In this document: one piece after another, positions 26,091 through 35,125 of the stretch
Numbering within the stretch: the first letter of the stretch is position 1
Layout of the letters: every line of letters starts with the position of its first letter
Program-made: the position numbers and the translations under genes
The notes under the pieces: generated by a model
Told to the model about the DNA's origin: nothing
What the model saw: only the letters and a program-made list of their open reading frames with translations
Database searches by the model: none
Source of the DNA: Acidobacteriaceae bacterium
Lineage (GTDB): Bacteria; Acidobacteriota; Terriglobia; Terriglobales; Acidobacteriaceae
DNA: 64,000 nucleotides
Direction: 5' to 3'
NCBI GenBank assembly: GCA_903642225.1
Contig: CAHJWI010000001.1
Span: forward strand, 124,001-188,000

Positions 26091-26849
26091 CTAGCTGAAG
26101 GCCGCTGCAAAGCCGGTCTTGATGAGCACAAATACAAGCCACACGCCAAAGATTAACGCGTATCCGCTGGCGGGTTTTACGCGTGCCACAATCGCCGCGC
26201 CCAGGGCCATGAGGAACAGCGGCCACAGCGTTAGCAGGTCAATGGAGCTAAGCAGGCTGTGAAGCCAGGGGGCGGTATCCGCCGAAAGATAGTAGCCGGG
26301 GTTGGTGCCCACCGGATCCTGCAGATTAAAGGTATCGCTATCGCCTGCGAACAGCGTAATGGTGCCGAGAATGGCGCGAAAGACGCTGGGCAGCGAGGCA
26401 AAGACGGCGACGGCAAACATCTCCGGGTAACTGGAGCTGCCGCCCAGGATGAAGTTGAAGCCACCCCATAGCAGGAGCGCCGTAATTGCCAGCGCCGCGA
26501 TCTGAATAACCGGGAAGGCATACAGCGAGTAGGTGGTGATGTTGCCGACGATGGAGCGCTGAGAGGCCTGCTGCTCCGCCGGCAACTGCTTAAACTGCTC
26601 GTATTTTTTGGGGTTCGCGCGCAGTGCGCTGTCGGCGATGCCGCCCGGACCCAGCTTGTGGACCAGGGTCACGCTGAAGCCCATGCCACACACCACCAGC
26701 AAAAGGTACGGCAGCCACCACGAGCGGTTGCGGCGGATATCGGCGAAAGTCTTGGATGGCGCAACAAAGATGTCGACGACGCGCTCCGCCTCGGTTAGTG
26801 GTGGCTGCGCGTCATAGCCCTCAGGGACAGCGAGTGGTGAAGTAGACAT
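26091..26849 (-). CDS. Yip1/DUF1282-like family membrane protein
   Basis: 252 residues from ATG 26849 (AGAGG 9 bases upstream); a longer frame to 26963 has no support. The soluble N-terminus PPLTEAERVVDIFVAPSKTF and ADIRRNRSWWLPYLLL is the hallmark of bacterial Yip1-family proteins, followed by five hydrophobic segments. The bacterial function is not established; often near envelope or export genes. The following 26850-27020 stretch shows nothing else. Confidence 0.8.
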   Translation of the reverse strand: MSTSPLAVPEGYDAQPPLTEAERVVDIFVAPSKTFADIRRNRSWWLPYLLLVVCGMGFSVTLVHKLGPGGIADSALRANPKKYEQFKQLPAEQQASQRSIVGNITTYSLYAFPVIQIAALAITALLLWGGFNFILGGSSSYPEMFAVAVFASLPSVFRAILGTITLFAGDSDTFNLQDPVGTNPGYYLSADTAPWLHSLLSSIDLLTLWPLFLMALGAAIVARVKPASGYALIFGVWLVFVLIKTGFAAAFS

Positions 26850-27020
26850 GGGCATGTGCCTCTGCGTGGAAGTGTGGTGGGAAATGTGAGCTGATTGTAG
26901 GCGTCGTGTGCCTGCCCTGAAAAGCAGTTTCGACAGTAGCTTCAACGGAAGTTGAAGCCCCATCCGCCTTCGCGCCGACTGGCCCCCCTCGGCTCAAGCA
27001 GGCCAGGAGGCTAGGAGGGG

Positions 27021-27191
27021 ATGAGATCGTCGACAGGTGCCACCGTGTTCATCGGTACGGGGCTGCTGGCACGTGCGCGTCCGCCCACCCACGTCGGTCT
27101 CCAGCATCTGGACTCCAACGTGCAGAACAAGAAGCACGTCAACGCGAAGATGCCGTATGCCGCAAAGCCTACGCGGTGGATCACCTGCTAA
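27021..27191 (+). CDS. possible small basic protein (56 aa)
   Basis: ATG at 27021 follows AGGAGG (27005-27010) at 10 bases and a second AGGAGGGG directly adjacent. The frame runs 56 codons to TAA: MRSSTGATVF start, then LARARPPTHV and QNKKHVNAKMPYAAKP. Basic, no membrane segment. The ribosome site is the main evidence; the family is unknown and it could be fortuitous. Confidence 0.35.
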   Translation: MRSSTGATVFIGTGLLARARPPTHVGLQHLDSNVQNKKHVNAKMPYAAKPTRWITC

Positions 27192-27250
27192 TACACTTTG
27201 GCGAAGGCGTTACCTTCTGGGCTGCGCGCAACACGCGAGCCGGTGCGCTG

Positions 27251-27280
27251 AGTGAAGGTGCGTCCAGCGAAGGTGCGTCC
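27251..27280. repeat. 15-base tandem duplication
   Basis: AGTGAAGGTGCGTCC (27251-27265) is followed by AGCGAAGGTGCGTCC (27266-27280), one mismatch. It lies in the non-coding 27192-27447 stretch downstream of ruvX, where I see no gene. Confidence 0.6.
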
Positions 27281-27447
27281 AAAGACCCGCAGCTCAGCGG
27301 TAGGCGCGGAGATTAAGCTTACAGGACCATGCAGCGCGAGAGCCGCCAGCGACGCCGCACCATGCGAGATATCGCGGGCGGCTATTCTGCTGAGTGACGG
27401 CCTGCGGCAGCCGCTTGCAAGCAACACTGCGAAGTCGGCTCAGGCGC

Positions 27448-27933
27448 TCACGCCGTGCTCCCTCCATCCAGCGCGCGCCGCGCCTCCGCGTGCTGCTTTG
27501 CCTGCATCCAGTCCCGCAGGATGAGCACGGCGGCCACCTGGTCGATCACCTGCTTGCGAGCGCGCGTGCTATGGCCGGCGGCGTCCAGCATGCTGTGCGC
27601 CTCCACCGTGGTCAGCCGCTCGTCGAACAGGTGAACGGGCAGGCCGCTGCGTAGTGCCAGGTCTGCCGCAAGTTGCTGCACCTTGGCTGCGAAGGGCAGC
27701 AGGTTCCCGTCAAGATGCATGGGGTTGCCGACCACAATCTCCGTGATGCCATGCCTGCGAATGAGGCGCAACAGGCTTCGCATGTCTTCGCCGGGTGACT
27801 TGCGCCAGACGGTGAGCAACGGTTGCGCCGTGTAGCCCAGCTCGTCCGTCAGGGCCACACCAATGCGCACTTTGCCCACATCCAGCGCCATGGTTCGGCC
27901 TGTAGGTCGCTCTGCGCTTTCGTGTGCGGTCAT
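27448..27933 (-). CDS. ruvX: Holliday junction resolvase-like protein RuvX/YqgF
   Basis: RNase H-fold protein of 161 residues, implicated in pre-16S rRNA 5' processing and proposed as a Holliday-junction resolvase. The first catalytic Asp lies in TMALDVGKVRIGVALTD; other motifs are EIVVGNPMHLDG, HLFDERLTTVEAH (second acidic site) and KQVIDQVAAVLIL with the C-terminal Asp. The open frame to 28188 overlaps the divergent AsmA-like gene and is rejected in favour of ATG 27933. Confidence 0.93.
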   Translation of the reverse strand: MTAHESAERPTGRTMALDVGKVRIGVALTDELGYTAQPLLTVWRKSPGEDMRSLLRLIRRHGITEIVVGNPMHLDGNLLPFAAKVQQLAADLALRSGLPVHLFDERLTTVEAHSMLDAAGHSTRARKQVIDQVAAVLILRDWMQAKQHAEARRALDGGSTA

Positions 27934-28009
27934 GGTCTTAACTGTAGCGGTTGGCTGCTGGCTTTTTCCGGTGAGGAACTTTCGGGCGGCGCGGCGTCCA
28001 ATAGCAGTA

Positions 28010-30187
28010 ATGGCGCAGAGAGAGCGGCAAACCCGGTGGATGCGTGGCGTTCTGATCACGGCAGCAATCGCACTGCTGGTGATTGCAGGTGTGCTTGTGT
28101 CGCTCACGGTGTTTCTAAACGGCCAAGGCCTGCGCGAACGTGTAGAGACAGCGCTAGGACGGGCGCTCGGCAGGACGGTCCGCATCAATTCGCTGCAGTT
28201 CTCGGTGGCGACCGGCAGCGCCGTGGCCCACGGTCTGCGGATTGCAGATGACCCGCGCTTTGGAGGGGAAGCTTTTGTACAGGCGGAGAACGTAAGGCTG
28301 GGCCTTGCGCTGTGGCCCCTGCTCAGCCGACGAGAGGTGCAGATCGGCAGCGTAAATCTGGAGCACCCGCAGATACGCCTGCTGCGTGACGCGGCTGGTG
28401 CGTGGAACTACTTGTCTATCGGCAACCGCTCCACACCAGTCGCTGTGGGGGCACAGAGCCGCACGCCCGCGGCACTCGCAATCTCCCGTGTGACGGTCAC
28501 AAACGGGGAAGTGCTGGTCCGGGTGATACAGGCGGATGGCATGCCCCAGAATCGCCTTTACGATGGCGTAGAGGTTCAGGTCTCGGGCTTCGATATGAAC
28601 CGCGCCTTTCCGTTTCGCGTGGCGATGCGGCTGCCTGCTGGCGGTGCGGTACAGGCCACCGGGACGGCCGGGCCATGGGATCGGGATGCGGTCACTTCTA
28701 CTCCGATTGCAGCACGTATCAGTGTGACGGATCTTGACCTCGCAGCCGCAGGTCTGGTGAAGGCGACGGGACCAGTGAAAGGTGTGCTGCAACGCGTTGC
28801 GGTCGACCTTGTCTGGACTAGCCGTGGCCTTCACGTCACGAATCTTACGGCCGACAGCGCGGCGTTGCACATCGGCGTCGCCGGCCCGCGATCTTCCGGT
28901 CCATCCCGTGCGTCGGTATGGAGTGAGTTGCTGCAACGATTGCAGGTGGATTCGGCGACGGTGCACGCTGGTGTCATCACGTTCGATCGGCGCGATGGAT
29001 CGCAACTGGCCGCGCTTGCGACCGACGTGAACGTCTCCCGCTGGTCGCCTGGCTCGCCCGCAGCCTTCACGGTTGTGTCCACCATTGCTGGCGGTTCGGT
29101 TCACGCAGCCGGCACGGTCGTACATACCGCTGGGCTGCCGCGCCTTCTGACGGATTCTCAACTGAAGCTGCGCCATGTCGACCTCGCGAAAGGCCTGCTT
29201 CCACATGGATCGCCGGTGCGCGGGACTGTTGATGCGGACGTGCACCTTGTAAGTGGTGGTGAGGGAGGATGGATCGCCGACGGTTCTGCGGGAGTGCAGC
29301 GGCTGGTGGTGGCGCGCAACGGTCGGCCTGCCCCCGGACCGGTGCTGGCGAACTTTCGTGTGCAGGGGGCAAGAGGTGTAGATGGTGGATCTGTAGCAAC
29401 GATCCAGGGTGGCACGCTCTTGTTCGGTGGCGCATCTGTCCGCATCGCGGGCGTGTACCGGCCCGGGGCACCGGTCACCTCGCTGGACCTGCGTGTGGAG
29501 GGGCAGGCGATGCCGATCGATGGGATGGAATCGTTTCTGCCTGCATTTGCTGTACAGCTGCCTGAAGGTTCCCGGCTTTCGGGAGGAACGCTCTCAGTCA
29601 GTGTGGCTGTGCAGGGAACGCCGGCTGACCTGCACGTGGACGGGCCGGTGCACGCCGAGAATACTCACCTGAACGGCTTTGACCTGGGTGGCAAACTTGC
29701 CAGCCTGGCGCGCTGGACGGGTGGGCGGCTGGGCTCCAGCAGCGGCTCGGGAACCGCCATCCGCTCCATCGGCTTTCAACTGCATACGGGTGGCGGGCAG
29801 GTGGTCACCGACGCTCTGATCGCCGACGTTGCCGGGATAGGCAAGATCAGCGGCAGCGGCACTGTGGGCGAGGGTGCGACCCTGCACTACAACCTGCTGC
29901 TGCGGCTGGAAGAGCTAACGGCAGGCGCCGGCGGTGGTGCCAACCTTGCGCGGGGAATTGTCAGTGGTCTTCCACCGGCGTGGGCGCAAAAGGCCCTCGG
30001 CGTCGTCACCGCGCTGGCGAATGGTGCCATGCGCAACGGCGTTCCGCTGCTTGTGGGCGGCACTGCGAAGCACCCGGTAGTCACGCCCAACCTGGGTGCT
30101 TTGTTGCCGGCGGACAAGCCACATCCCTCACCGGCACAATCACCATGGCCTCTGCCGCAAAATGCGTGGCCTGGTGCGCGGAAGTAA
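28010..30187 (+). CDS. AsmA-like family protein
   Basis: About 725 residues. An N-terminal membrane anchor (GVLITAAIALLVIAGVLVSL) is followed by the AsmA/DUF748-type start: a helix, then LGRALGRTVRINSLQFSVAT, GLRIADDPRFGGEAF and a long beta-rich body without further membrane segments. AsmA-like proteins are inner-membrane-anchored periplasmic bridge-like lipid transporters linked to outer-membrane homeostasis. The start at 28010 lacks a strong ribosome site. Divergent from ruvX over 76 bases. Confidence 0.8.
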   Translation: MAQRERQTRWMRGVLITAAIALLVIAGVLVSLTVFLNGQGLRERVETALGRALGRTVRINSLQFSVATGSAVAHGLRIADDPRFGGEAFVQAENVRLGLALWPLLSRREVQIGSVNLEHPQIRLLRDAAGAWNYLSIGNRSTPVAVGAQSRTPAALAISRVTVTNGEVLVRVIQADGMPQNRLYDGVEVQVSGFDMNRAFPFRVAMRLPAGGAVQATGTAGPWDRDAVTSTPIAARISVTDLDLAAAGLVKATGPVKGVLQRVAVDLVWTSRGLHVTNLTADSAALHIGVAGPRSSGPSRASVWSELLQRLQVDSATVHAGVITFDRRDGSQLAALATDVNVSRWSPGSPAAFTVVSTIAGGSVHAAGTVVHTAGLPRLLTDSQLKLRHVDLAKGLLPHGSPVRGTVDADVHLVSGGEGGWIADGSAGVQRLVVARNGRPAPGPVLANFRVQGARGVDGGSVATIQGGTLLFGGASVRIAGVYRPGAPVTSLDLRVEGQAMPIDGMESFLPAFAVQLPEGSRLSGGTLSVSVAVQGTPADLHVDGPVHAENTHLNGFDLGGKLASLARWTGGRLGSSSGSGTAIRSIGFQLHTGGGQVVTDALIADVAGIGKISGSGTVGEGATLHYNLLLRLEELTAGAGGGANLARGIVSGLPPAWAQKALGVVTALANGAMRNGVPLLVGGTAKHPVVTPNLGALLPADKPHPSPAQSPWPLPQNAWPGARK

Positions 30188-30509
30188 AGCTCACTGGGTG
30201 CCGGGTACGCTGCTGACAAATCAAAGCGTCTATGGCCTTTTTAAACTTTTAATGCTGCTGATGGCGCTGGCGGCCGCAGCACCGTCGTGAGTTCTCCGCT
30301 CGCCTGCGCATTCAGGTCCTACGCCGTGTGGAGCGCCGCTGTTCGCCTTCAACGCCCTGGCCTCCATGCTGACGGGCCTGCAGGCGCAGATTGACTGGGG
30401 CGAGATGACCATGCTCGCCGACGAAGACCGCAAGACGGAAGTAATTGAGACCTTCGTTGCGCGGAGAGTTTCATGCCGGTGTCACACAGGCTGGTGCATA
30501 ATCGCGGCC
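30188..30509. other. intergenic stretch with a possible decayed reading frame
   Basis: 320 bases between the AsmA-like and GDPD genes. A short AT-rich run (30240-30255) is followed by a + frame reading APLFAFNALASMLTG and QIDWGEMTMLADEDRKTEV just ahead of the GDPD start; it looks coding-like but has no start or homologue I recognise. It could be a gene remnant or an N-terminal extension of the GDPD. Confidence 0.3.
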
Positions 30510-31754
30510 ATGGCCTCCCCCGCTTCTGCCCCGCGCACCATGCTCGGCCTGCTGCTGTTCGCCTTTGGCGTTGTGCTGCCATGCATTGCGCAAACGCCGC
30601 CGTCGGCATCTACACGAGGCATGGCAGAACAGGGCACGGCAAACCCGTTCTTCACGCTGATGACCAAAGCCGCGGAGCACGCGCGCACCCACAGCGCAAA
30701 GAGACCGCTGCTGTCACCGAACGAGCAAACCGTGGCGCCCGCGGCGTGGGGTCTGCCGGACTCGCCAGCGACCACGGTGCCGGTGGCACAACTGCAGGGC
30801 ATGGGCATCCGCATTGTGCCGTGGACGACCAACAATCCAGAGAAGATGCGTGCCATTATCCGCACCGGCGTGGATGGTCTGATCAGTGACCGGCCAGACC
30901 TGTTGCAGCAGGTACTCGCGGAAGAGCGCGCCATGCGTCCCGACGATGTGCACCTAAAAAATTTCGTGGTAAGTGCCCATCGCGGCGGCCGCGGCCTGCG
31001 TCCGGAAAATACCTTGCCCAGCTTTGAAAGCGGGCTGGACAGCCTCGCGACCGAACTTGAAACCGACACCGGCGTTTCCACCGACGGTGTTTCGCTCATC
31101 TGGCACGACCAGTTCTATAGCCCGCAGAGCTGCCGCCGTGCAGACGGCACGCCGTACACGCTCAGCAATCGCACCTACATTCGCGATATTTCATCGGCCG
31201 ATGCGGAAAAAATGTTCGTATGCGACAAGCTCCACCTTACGGCCTTTCCCGACCAGAAAAACGACCTCGCGCTCTCACCGGTCGCCGTTGCCTTTGCTGC
31301 AAAGCTGGGCATGCCCAGCCCGTACGCTCCCACCTCCGCTGGGCAACTCATCCGCTTCGCGCGCTTCTACGTGGATTTCTACACGACCGGTCCTGGCAAG
31401 GCTCAGGCGCATGCCGCAGAACGCGCCGCAAACGCACGTACCGTGCACTTCAATATTGAAACCAAGCTCTACCCTGACGACCTGTCGCTGGACGATCTGC
31501 ACAAGCTGCAGCCGGGTGTGCCCGACAGCATGCTGCGCAACCGAACGGTGGCACCGCAAAAGTTCGTCGACGCCCTTGCCGGCCTCATCGCACACGAGCA
31601 CATGGAAGACCGCGCGTCCATTCAGAGCTTTGACTTTCGCACCCTGCAGCTCGTTGAAGAACAGTATCCACACATCCAGACGTTTTACCTGACGGAGCGG
31701 CCCTCCACCCTCAGCACCGCTATGGTGCCATCTACTCTTCGTGGTACATCGTAA
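30510..31754 (+). CDS. glycerophosphodiester phosphodiesterase with permuted domain order
   Basis: Exported (signal about residues 9-28). The core GDPD motifs are present: VSAHRGGRGLRPENTLPSF (His/Arg and PENT, ~155-172), TELETD (metal-binding acids), SLIWHD (~195-200), FNIETK and SIQSFDFRTL near the C-terminus. Oddly, the segment that normally ends a GDPD barrel (V-x-x-WTVN then GVDGIITDRP) is found upstream of these, at residues ~98-135: GIRIVPWTTNNPEKM, GVDGLISDRPDLL. The protein then stops after IQTFYLTERPS without that segment. This suggests circular permutation or loss of a tandem domain. Confidence 0.85.
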   Translation: MASPASAPRTMLGLLLFAFGVVLPCIAQTPPSASTRGMAEQGTANPFFTLMTKAAEHARTHSAKRPLLSPNEQTVAPAAWGLPDSPATTVPVAQLQGMGIRIVPWTTNNPEKMRAIIRTGVDGLISDRPDLLQQVLAEERAMRPDDVHLKNFVVSAHRGGRGLRPENTLPSFESGLDSLATELETDTGVSTDGVSLIWHDQFYSPQSCRRADGTPYTLSNRTYIRDISSADAEKMFVCDKLHLTAFPDQKNDLALSPVAVAFAAKLGMPSPYAPTSAGQLIRFARFYVDFYTTGPGKAQAHAAERAANARTVHFNIETKLYPDDLSLDDLHKLQPGVPDSMLRNRTVAPQKFVDALAGLIAHEHMEDRASIQSFDFRTLQLVEEQYPHIQTFYLTERPSTLSTAMVPSTLRGTS

Positions 31755-31962
31755 CGCTCACCCATGCGGAGTTCGACGGTCGCTGCCGCCGCCTTGCGAA
31801 ATGCTGGGGTGGAATTTACTCCGCAACAGGTTTGGCGGGGATGGAGGCGGTCCAGCGAACACCATGCGCAACCTAATGGAACAGCTAAGAAGAGAACACG
31901 ACAGCGACCACAGATGTTCTCGTAGTTCGCATCTACTCTGCGTTCAGTTGCCGGAACATCGA

Positions 31963-32394
31963 TTATGACGCAGCCTTTAACCACTGCTGCATCTGTGCGC
32001 TTTGCACCACACCGGCCTGCTGCTGCACGACCGCGCCATGTTTGAGCACGACAAAGTTCGGAATGCCCTGAACGCGGTAACGGCCGGCGATCTCCGGGTA
32101 TTTCTCCGTATCCACCTTTAGCACCAGCGCCTTGCCGGCCATGGCAACGGCAGTCTTCGCCACCTCCGGCGCGGCCATGCGGCACGGGCCGCACCAGGCA
32201 GCCCAAAAGTCGACCAGCACCGGCACAGTTGCGTGCTGCAGCACATCGTCAAACAGGGTTGGGTCTGCGTCGATGGGCTGCGACGACGGCGGAATCGCCA
32301 CCTTGCACTGCCCACACTTCCCCGTGTCATGCAGATGCGCCGCCGGAATGCGATTCTTCTGCCCACACGCGGTACACGCCTTGATCATTGGCAT
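31963..32394 (-). CDS. trxC: thioredoxin 2 (zinc-binding N-terminus)
   Basis: 143 residues: an N-terminal four-cysteine zinc module (CTACGQKNR and GKCGQCK) then a thioredoxin domain with WAAWCGPCRM and the cis-proline GIPNFVVL. This two-part layout is the TrxC type, a cytoplasmic disulfide reductase active in oxidative stress. It is the last gene of a leftward run after the MFS gene (31-base gap). The 31755-31962 gap upstream of its stop shows nothing. Confidence 0.9.
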   Translation of the reverse strand: MPMIKACTACGQKNRIPAAHLHDTGKCGQCKVAIPPSSQPIDADPTLFDDVLQHATVPVLVDFWAAWCGPCRMAAPEVAKTAVAMAGKALVLKVDTEKYPEIAGRYRVQGIPNFVVLKHGAVVQQQAGVVQSAQMQQWLKAAS

Positions 32395-32425
32395 TGGTCA
32401 TCCCCCAGCAGCCATTCGATGCGGC

Positions 32426-33616
32426 TTAGGTGAAAGGAGATGACAGCTCCACTTCGCGCGCAAGCTCACGCCTAAGATCCCGACGTTCCACCCATGCCAC
32501 GGCCAGGATGACCAGCAGCGTAACGCAGGTGACCGCCGCACTGGCAAACCCCAGCAGGTTGTACCCATAACCGGCCGCAAGCACGATGCCGCCCAGGCTC
32601 GCGCCCAGCGCGTTGCCAAGATTGAACGCGCCCTGATTCAGCGTGCTCGCAAGGTTGGGTGCGCCTTTTGCCTGCTCCACAATGCGCGCCTGCAACGGCG
32701 CACCCGCGGCGAAGTTCACCAGTCCGAAAACACACACTGCCAGTACCGCCGGCCACACCTGGCCCAGGGCAAACGGCATCATTAAAAACACCACCAGCAG
32801 CAAGCCGTAGCCGATCAGCAGCGTGGGAATCTGCCGCCAATCACTCATCCGTGCGCCGAGCAGGTTGCCAACTGTAATGGACACGCCAAAGCCCACCAGC
32901 ACCCAAGTCACCGCATGCGGACTCAGCCGCGTCACCGTCTCCAACATGGGCGCCACATACGTCAGCACGCAAAACATCGACACGCTGCTGAGCGTGCTTG
33001 TGGCCAACACCAGCTGCACCGCCGGCCGCACCACGGCCTTGAACTCGCTACGCAGTGCGATGGGCTCGCTCGGCTGCGCCGGAACGTACCGCAGCAGCAG
33101 CGCACCCGCTACCAGCGCAATGGGCAGCAACGCCACAAATGCTGCACGCCAGCCGAAGTGCTGGCCCAGTGCCGTACCTGCCGGCACACCCAGCACATTG
33201 GCCAGCGTGAGTCCGGTAAACATCAGTGCAATCGCGCGTGCCTGCTGATCCTTCGGCACGCTGTTCGCCGCTACCACGCTGCCAATGCCAAAGAACGCAC
33301 CATGCGACAACGCCGTCAGGATGCGCGCGCCCAGCATCAGCGGGTAGTTGGGTGCCAGCGCACAAAGCGCGTTGCCCACCAGGAACATGCCCATCAGAAG
33401 TACCAGCGCGCGCTTGCGCTCCCACCGGCTCACGATCAGGGCGACCAGCGGCGACCCGAACGTCACGCTCAGTGCATATGCCGTAACCAGCGTGCCGGCC
33501 TTCGGAATAGATAAGTGGAAATCCCGCGCCAGGTCCGGCAAGAGCCCCAGGATGATGAATTCCGTGGTGCCGATCCCAAACGCACACACAGCAAGCGCGA
33601 GCAGCGACTTTCGCAT
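32426..33616 (-). CDS. MFS transporter, DHA1-type drug/sugar efflux
   Basis: 396 residues, twelve hydrophobic helices. FGIGTTEFIILGLLPDLARD at the N-terminus is the hallmark of the AraJ/YdhP/NepI-like DHA1 subgroup (proton-driven efflux of sugars, nucleosides or drugs); the MFS loop signature appears as VSRWERKRALVLLMG. It starts 9 bases after purF stops and is likely co-transcribed; a purine-nucleoside efflux role would fit the neighbourhood but is inference. Confidence 0.88.
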   Translation of the reverse strand: MRKSLLALAVCAFGIGTTEFIILGLLPDLARDFHLSIPKAGTLVTAYALSVTFGSPLVALIVSRWERKRALVLLMGMFLVGNALCALAPNYPLMLGARILTALSHGAFFGIGSVVAANSVPKDQQARAIALMFTGLTLANVLGVPAGTALGQHFGWRAAFVALLPIALVAGALLLRYVPAQPSEPIALRSEFKAVVRPAVQLVLATSTLSSVSMFCVLTYVAPMLETVTRLSPHAVTWVLVGFGVSITVGNLLGARMSDWRQIPTLLIGYGLLLVVFLMMPFALGQVWPAVLAVCVFGLVNFAAGAPLQARIVEQAKGAPNLASTLNQGAFNLGNALGASLGGIVLAAGYGYNLLGFASAAVTCVTLLVILAVAWVERRDLRRELAREVELSSPFT

Positions 33617-33625
33617 ACGCGCGAC

Positions 33626-35125
33626 CTACGCCATGGCCGGTGCTGGCAGAATTTCCTCCACGTCCACCCACTGCGTGGGATACACGCCGGTGTAGCACGC
33701 CGTGCAATAGCTGTTCGGTTTCGGGTCGTCCGTCGTGCAACTGTGCAGCAGGCCTTCCAGCGACAGATACGCCAGTGAGTCAGCTTCGATGTAATGGCGG
33801 ATGCCTTCCAGCGAATTGTTCGCCGCAATCAGGTCGCGCTTATGCGGCGTGTCCACACCGTAAAAACATGGCGAGATGGTGGGCGGGCAGCTAATGCGCA
33901 GATGCACCTCTGCCGCGCCAGCCGCACGCACCATGCGCACGATCTTGCGTGATGTGGTGCCGCGAATAATGGAGTCGTCAATGAGAATGACGCGCTGGCC
34001 CTCAAGCAGCGCACGCACCGGGTTCAGCTTCATGCGGACGCCGAAGTCGCGCACCCGCTGCTCCGGCTGGATAAACGTGCGGCCCACGTAGTGGTTGCGG
34101 ATGAGGCCGAAGTTGAACGGGATGCCACTCTCCGCGGCATACCCAATCGCGGCAGTCACACCGCTGTCCGGCACTGGCACAACAACGTCTGCGGGCACAC
34201 CACTCTCGCGTGCCAGTTTGCGACCCATTTCGTCCCGGCTCTTCTGCACCCAGCGGCCGAAAATCTTCGAGTCCGGCCGCGCAAAATACACATGCTCAAA
34301 CACGCAGCTCGATTGTTGTACGTCACGGTTGAAGTAGCGCGAGGTCACGCCATCCTCGCTCACCATGACCAGTTCACCCGGCTCCACATCGCGCTCGTAC
34401 TTGGCGTGCAGCAGGTCGAAGGCGCAGGTTTCGCTGGCGAAGACGAACGTGTCCGGAGCGCCGTCGACGCCGGGTATACGGCCCATGCTCAACGGCCGGA
34501 AGCCGTGCGGATCGCGTGCGGCAAAGATGCGGTTGCGCGTCATCATGACGATGCTGAACGCGCCATCGACCTGACTAAGCGAGTCCGCGATGCAGTCCAC
34601 CAGCGTGTTGTGCACGGAATGCGCGATCAGCTGCACGATGATCTCTGAGTCGCTGGTGGTCTGGAAGATCGCGCCGTCCCGCTCCAGCCGTTCGCGGGCT
34701 GTACCCAGGTTCACCAGGTTGCCGTTATGCGCAATCGCAATCAGCCCCTTGGTCGATTCCACCTTGATCGGCTGTGCATTCAGCAGCGCACTGTCACCCG
34801 TTGTCGAGTAACGCGTATGCCCGATGGCCAGGTTCCCCGGCAGCTTCGCCAGCACCGGGTCGGTAAAGATCTCCGAGACCAGACCCATGCCTTTCAGGTC
34901 GTGGATCTCCTCGCCATCCGCCGTGGCAATGCCGCCAGACTCCTGGCCGCGATGCTGCAGCGAGTACAACCCCCAATACGTCATCCGCGCCGCGTCAGGA
35001 TGGTTGTAAATCGCCATGACGCCGCACTCTTCGCGCAGCTTGTCGAAGTGGTCGTCACCCTCGTGCTCTTCTACATTCCCACCTTCAGCAGTCTGCATGT
35101 CTCCCGATTCCAGTTCGTCAATCAT
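33626..35125 (-). CDS. purF: amidophosphoribosyltransferase
   Basis: First committed step of purine synthesis (PRPP + Gln to phosphoribosylamine). The N-terminal nucleophile domain follows a ~33-residue propeptide: [16 protein letters not shown], with Cys34 as the expected mature N-terminus, and [14 protein letters not shown]. The PRPP motif is [13 protein letters not shown]. Cysteines in [12 protein letters not shown] and SYCTACYTG match the [4Fe-4S] Bacillus-type enzyme. Its ATG overlaps the purL stop by 4 bases (ATGA), so the two are translationally coupled. Confidence 0.97.
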   Translation of the reverse strand: MIDELESGDMQTAEGGNVEEHEGDDHFDKLREECGVMAIYNHPDAARMTYWGLYSLQHRGQESGGIATADGEEIHDLKGMGLVSEIFTDPVLAKLPGNLAIGHTRYSTTGDSALLNAQPIKVESTKGLIAIAHNGNLVNLGTARERLERDGAIFQTTSDSEIIVQLIAHSVHNTLVDCIADSLSQVDGAFSIVMMTRNRIFAARDPHGFRPLSMGRIPGVDGAPDTFVFASETCAFDLLHAKYERDVEPGELVMVSEDGVTSRYFNRDVQQSSCVFEHVYFARPDSKIFGRWVQKSRDEMGRKLARESGVPADVVVPVPDSGVTAAIGYAAESGIPFNFGLIRNHYVGRTFIQPEQRVRDFGVRMKLNPVRALLEGQRVILIDDSIIRGTTSRKIVRMVRAAGAAEVHLRISCPPTISPCFYGVDTPHKRDLIAANNSLEGIRHYIEADSLAYLSLEGLLHSCTTDDPKPNSYCTACYTGVYPTQWVDVEEILPAPAMA

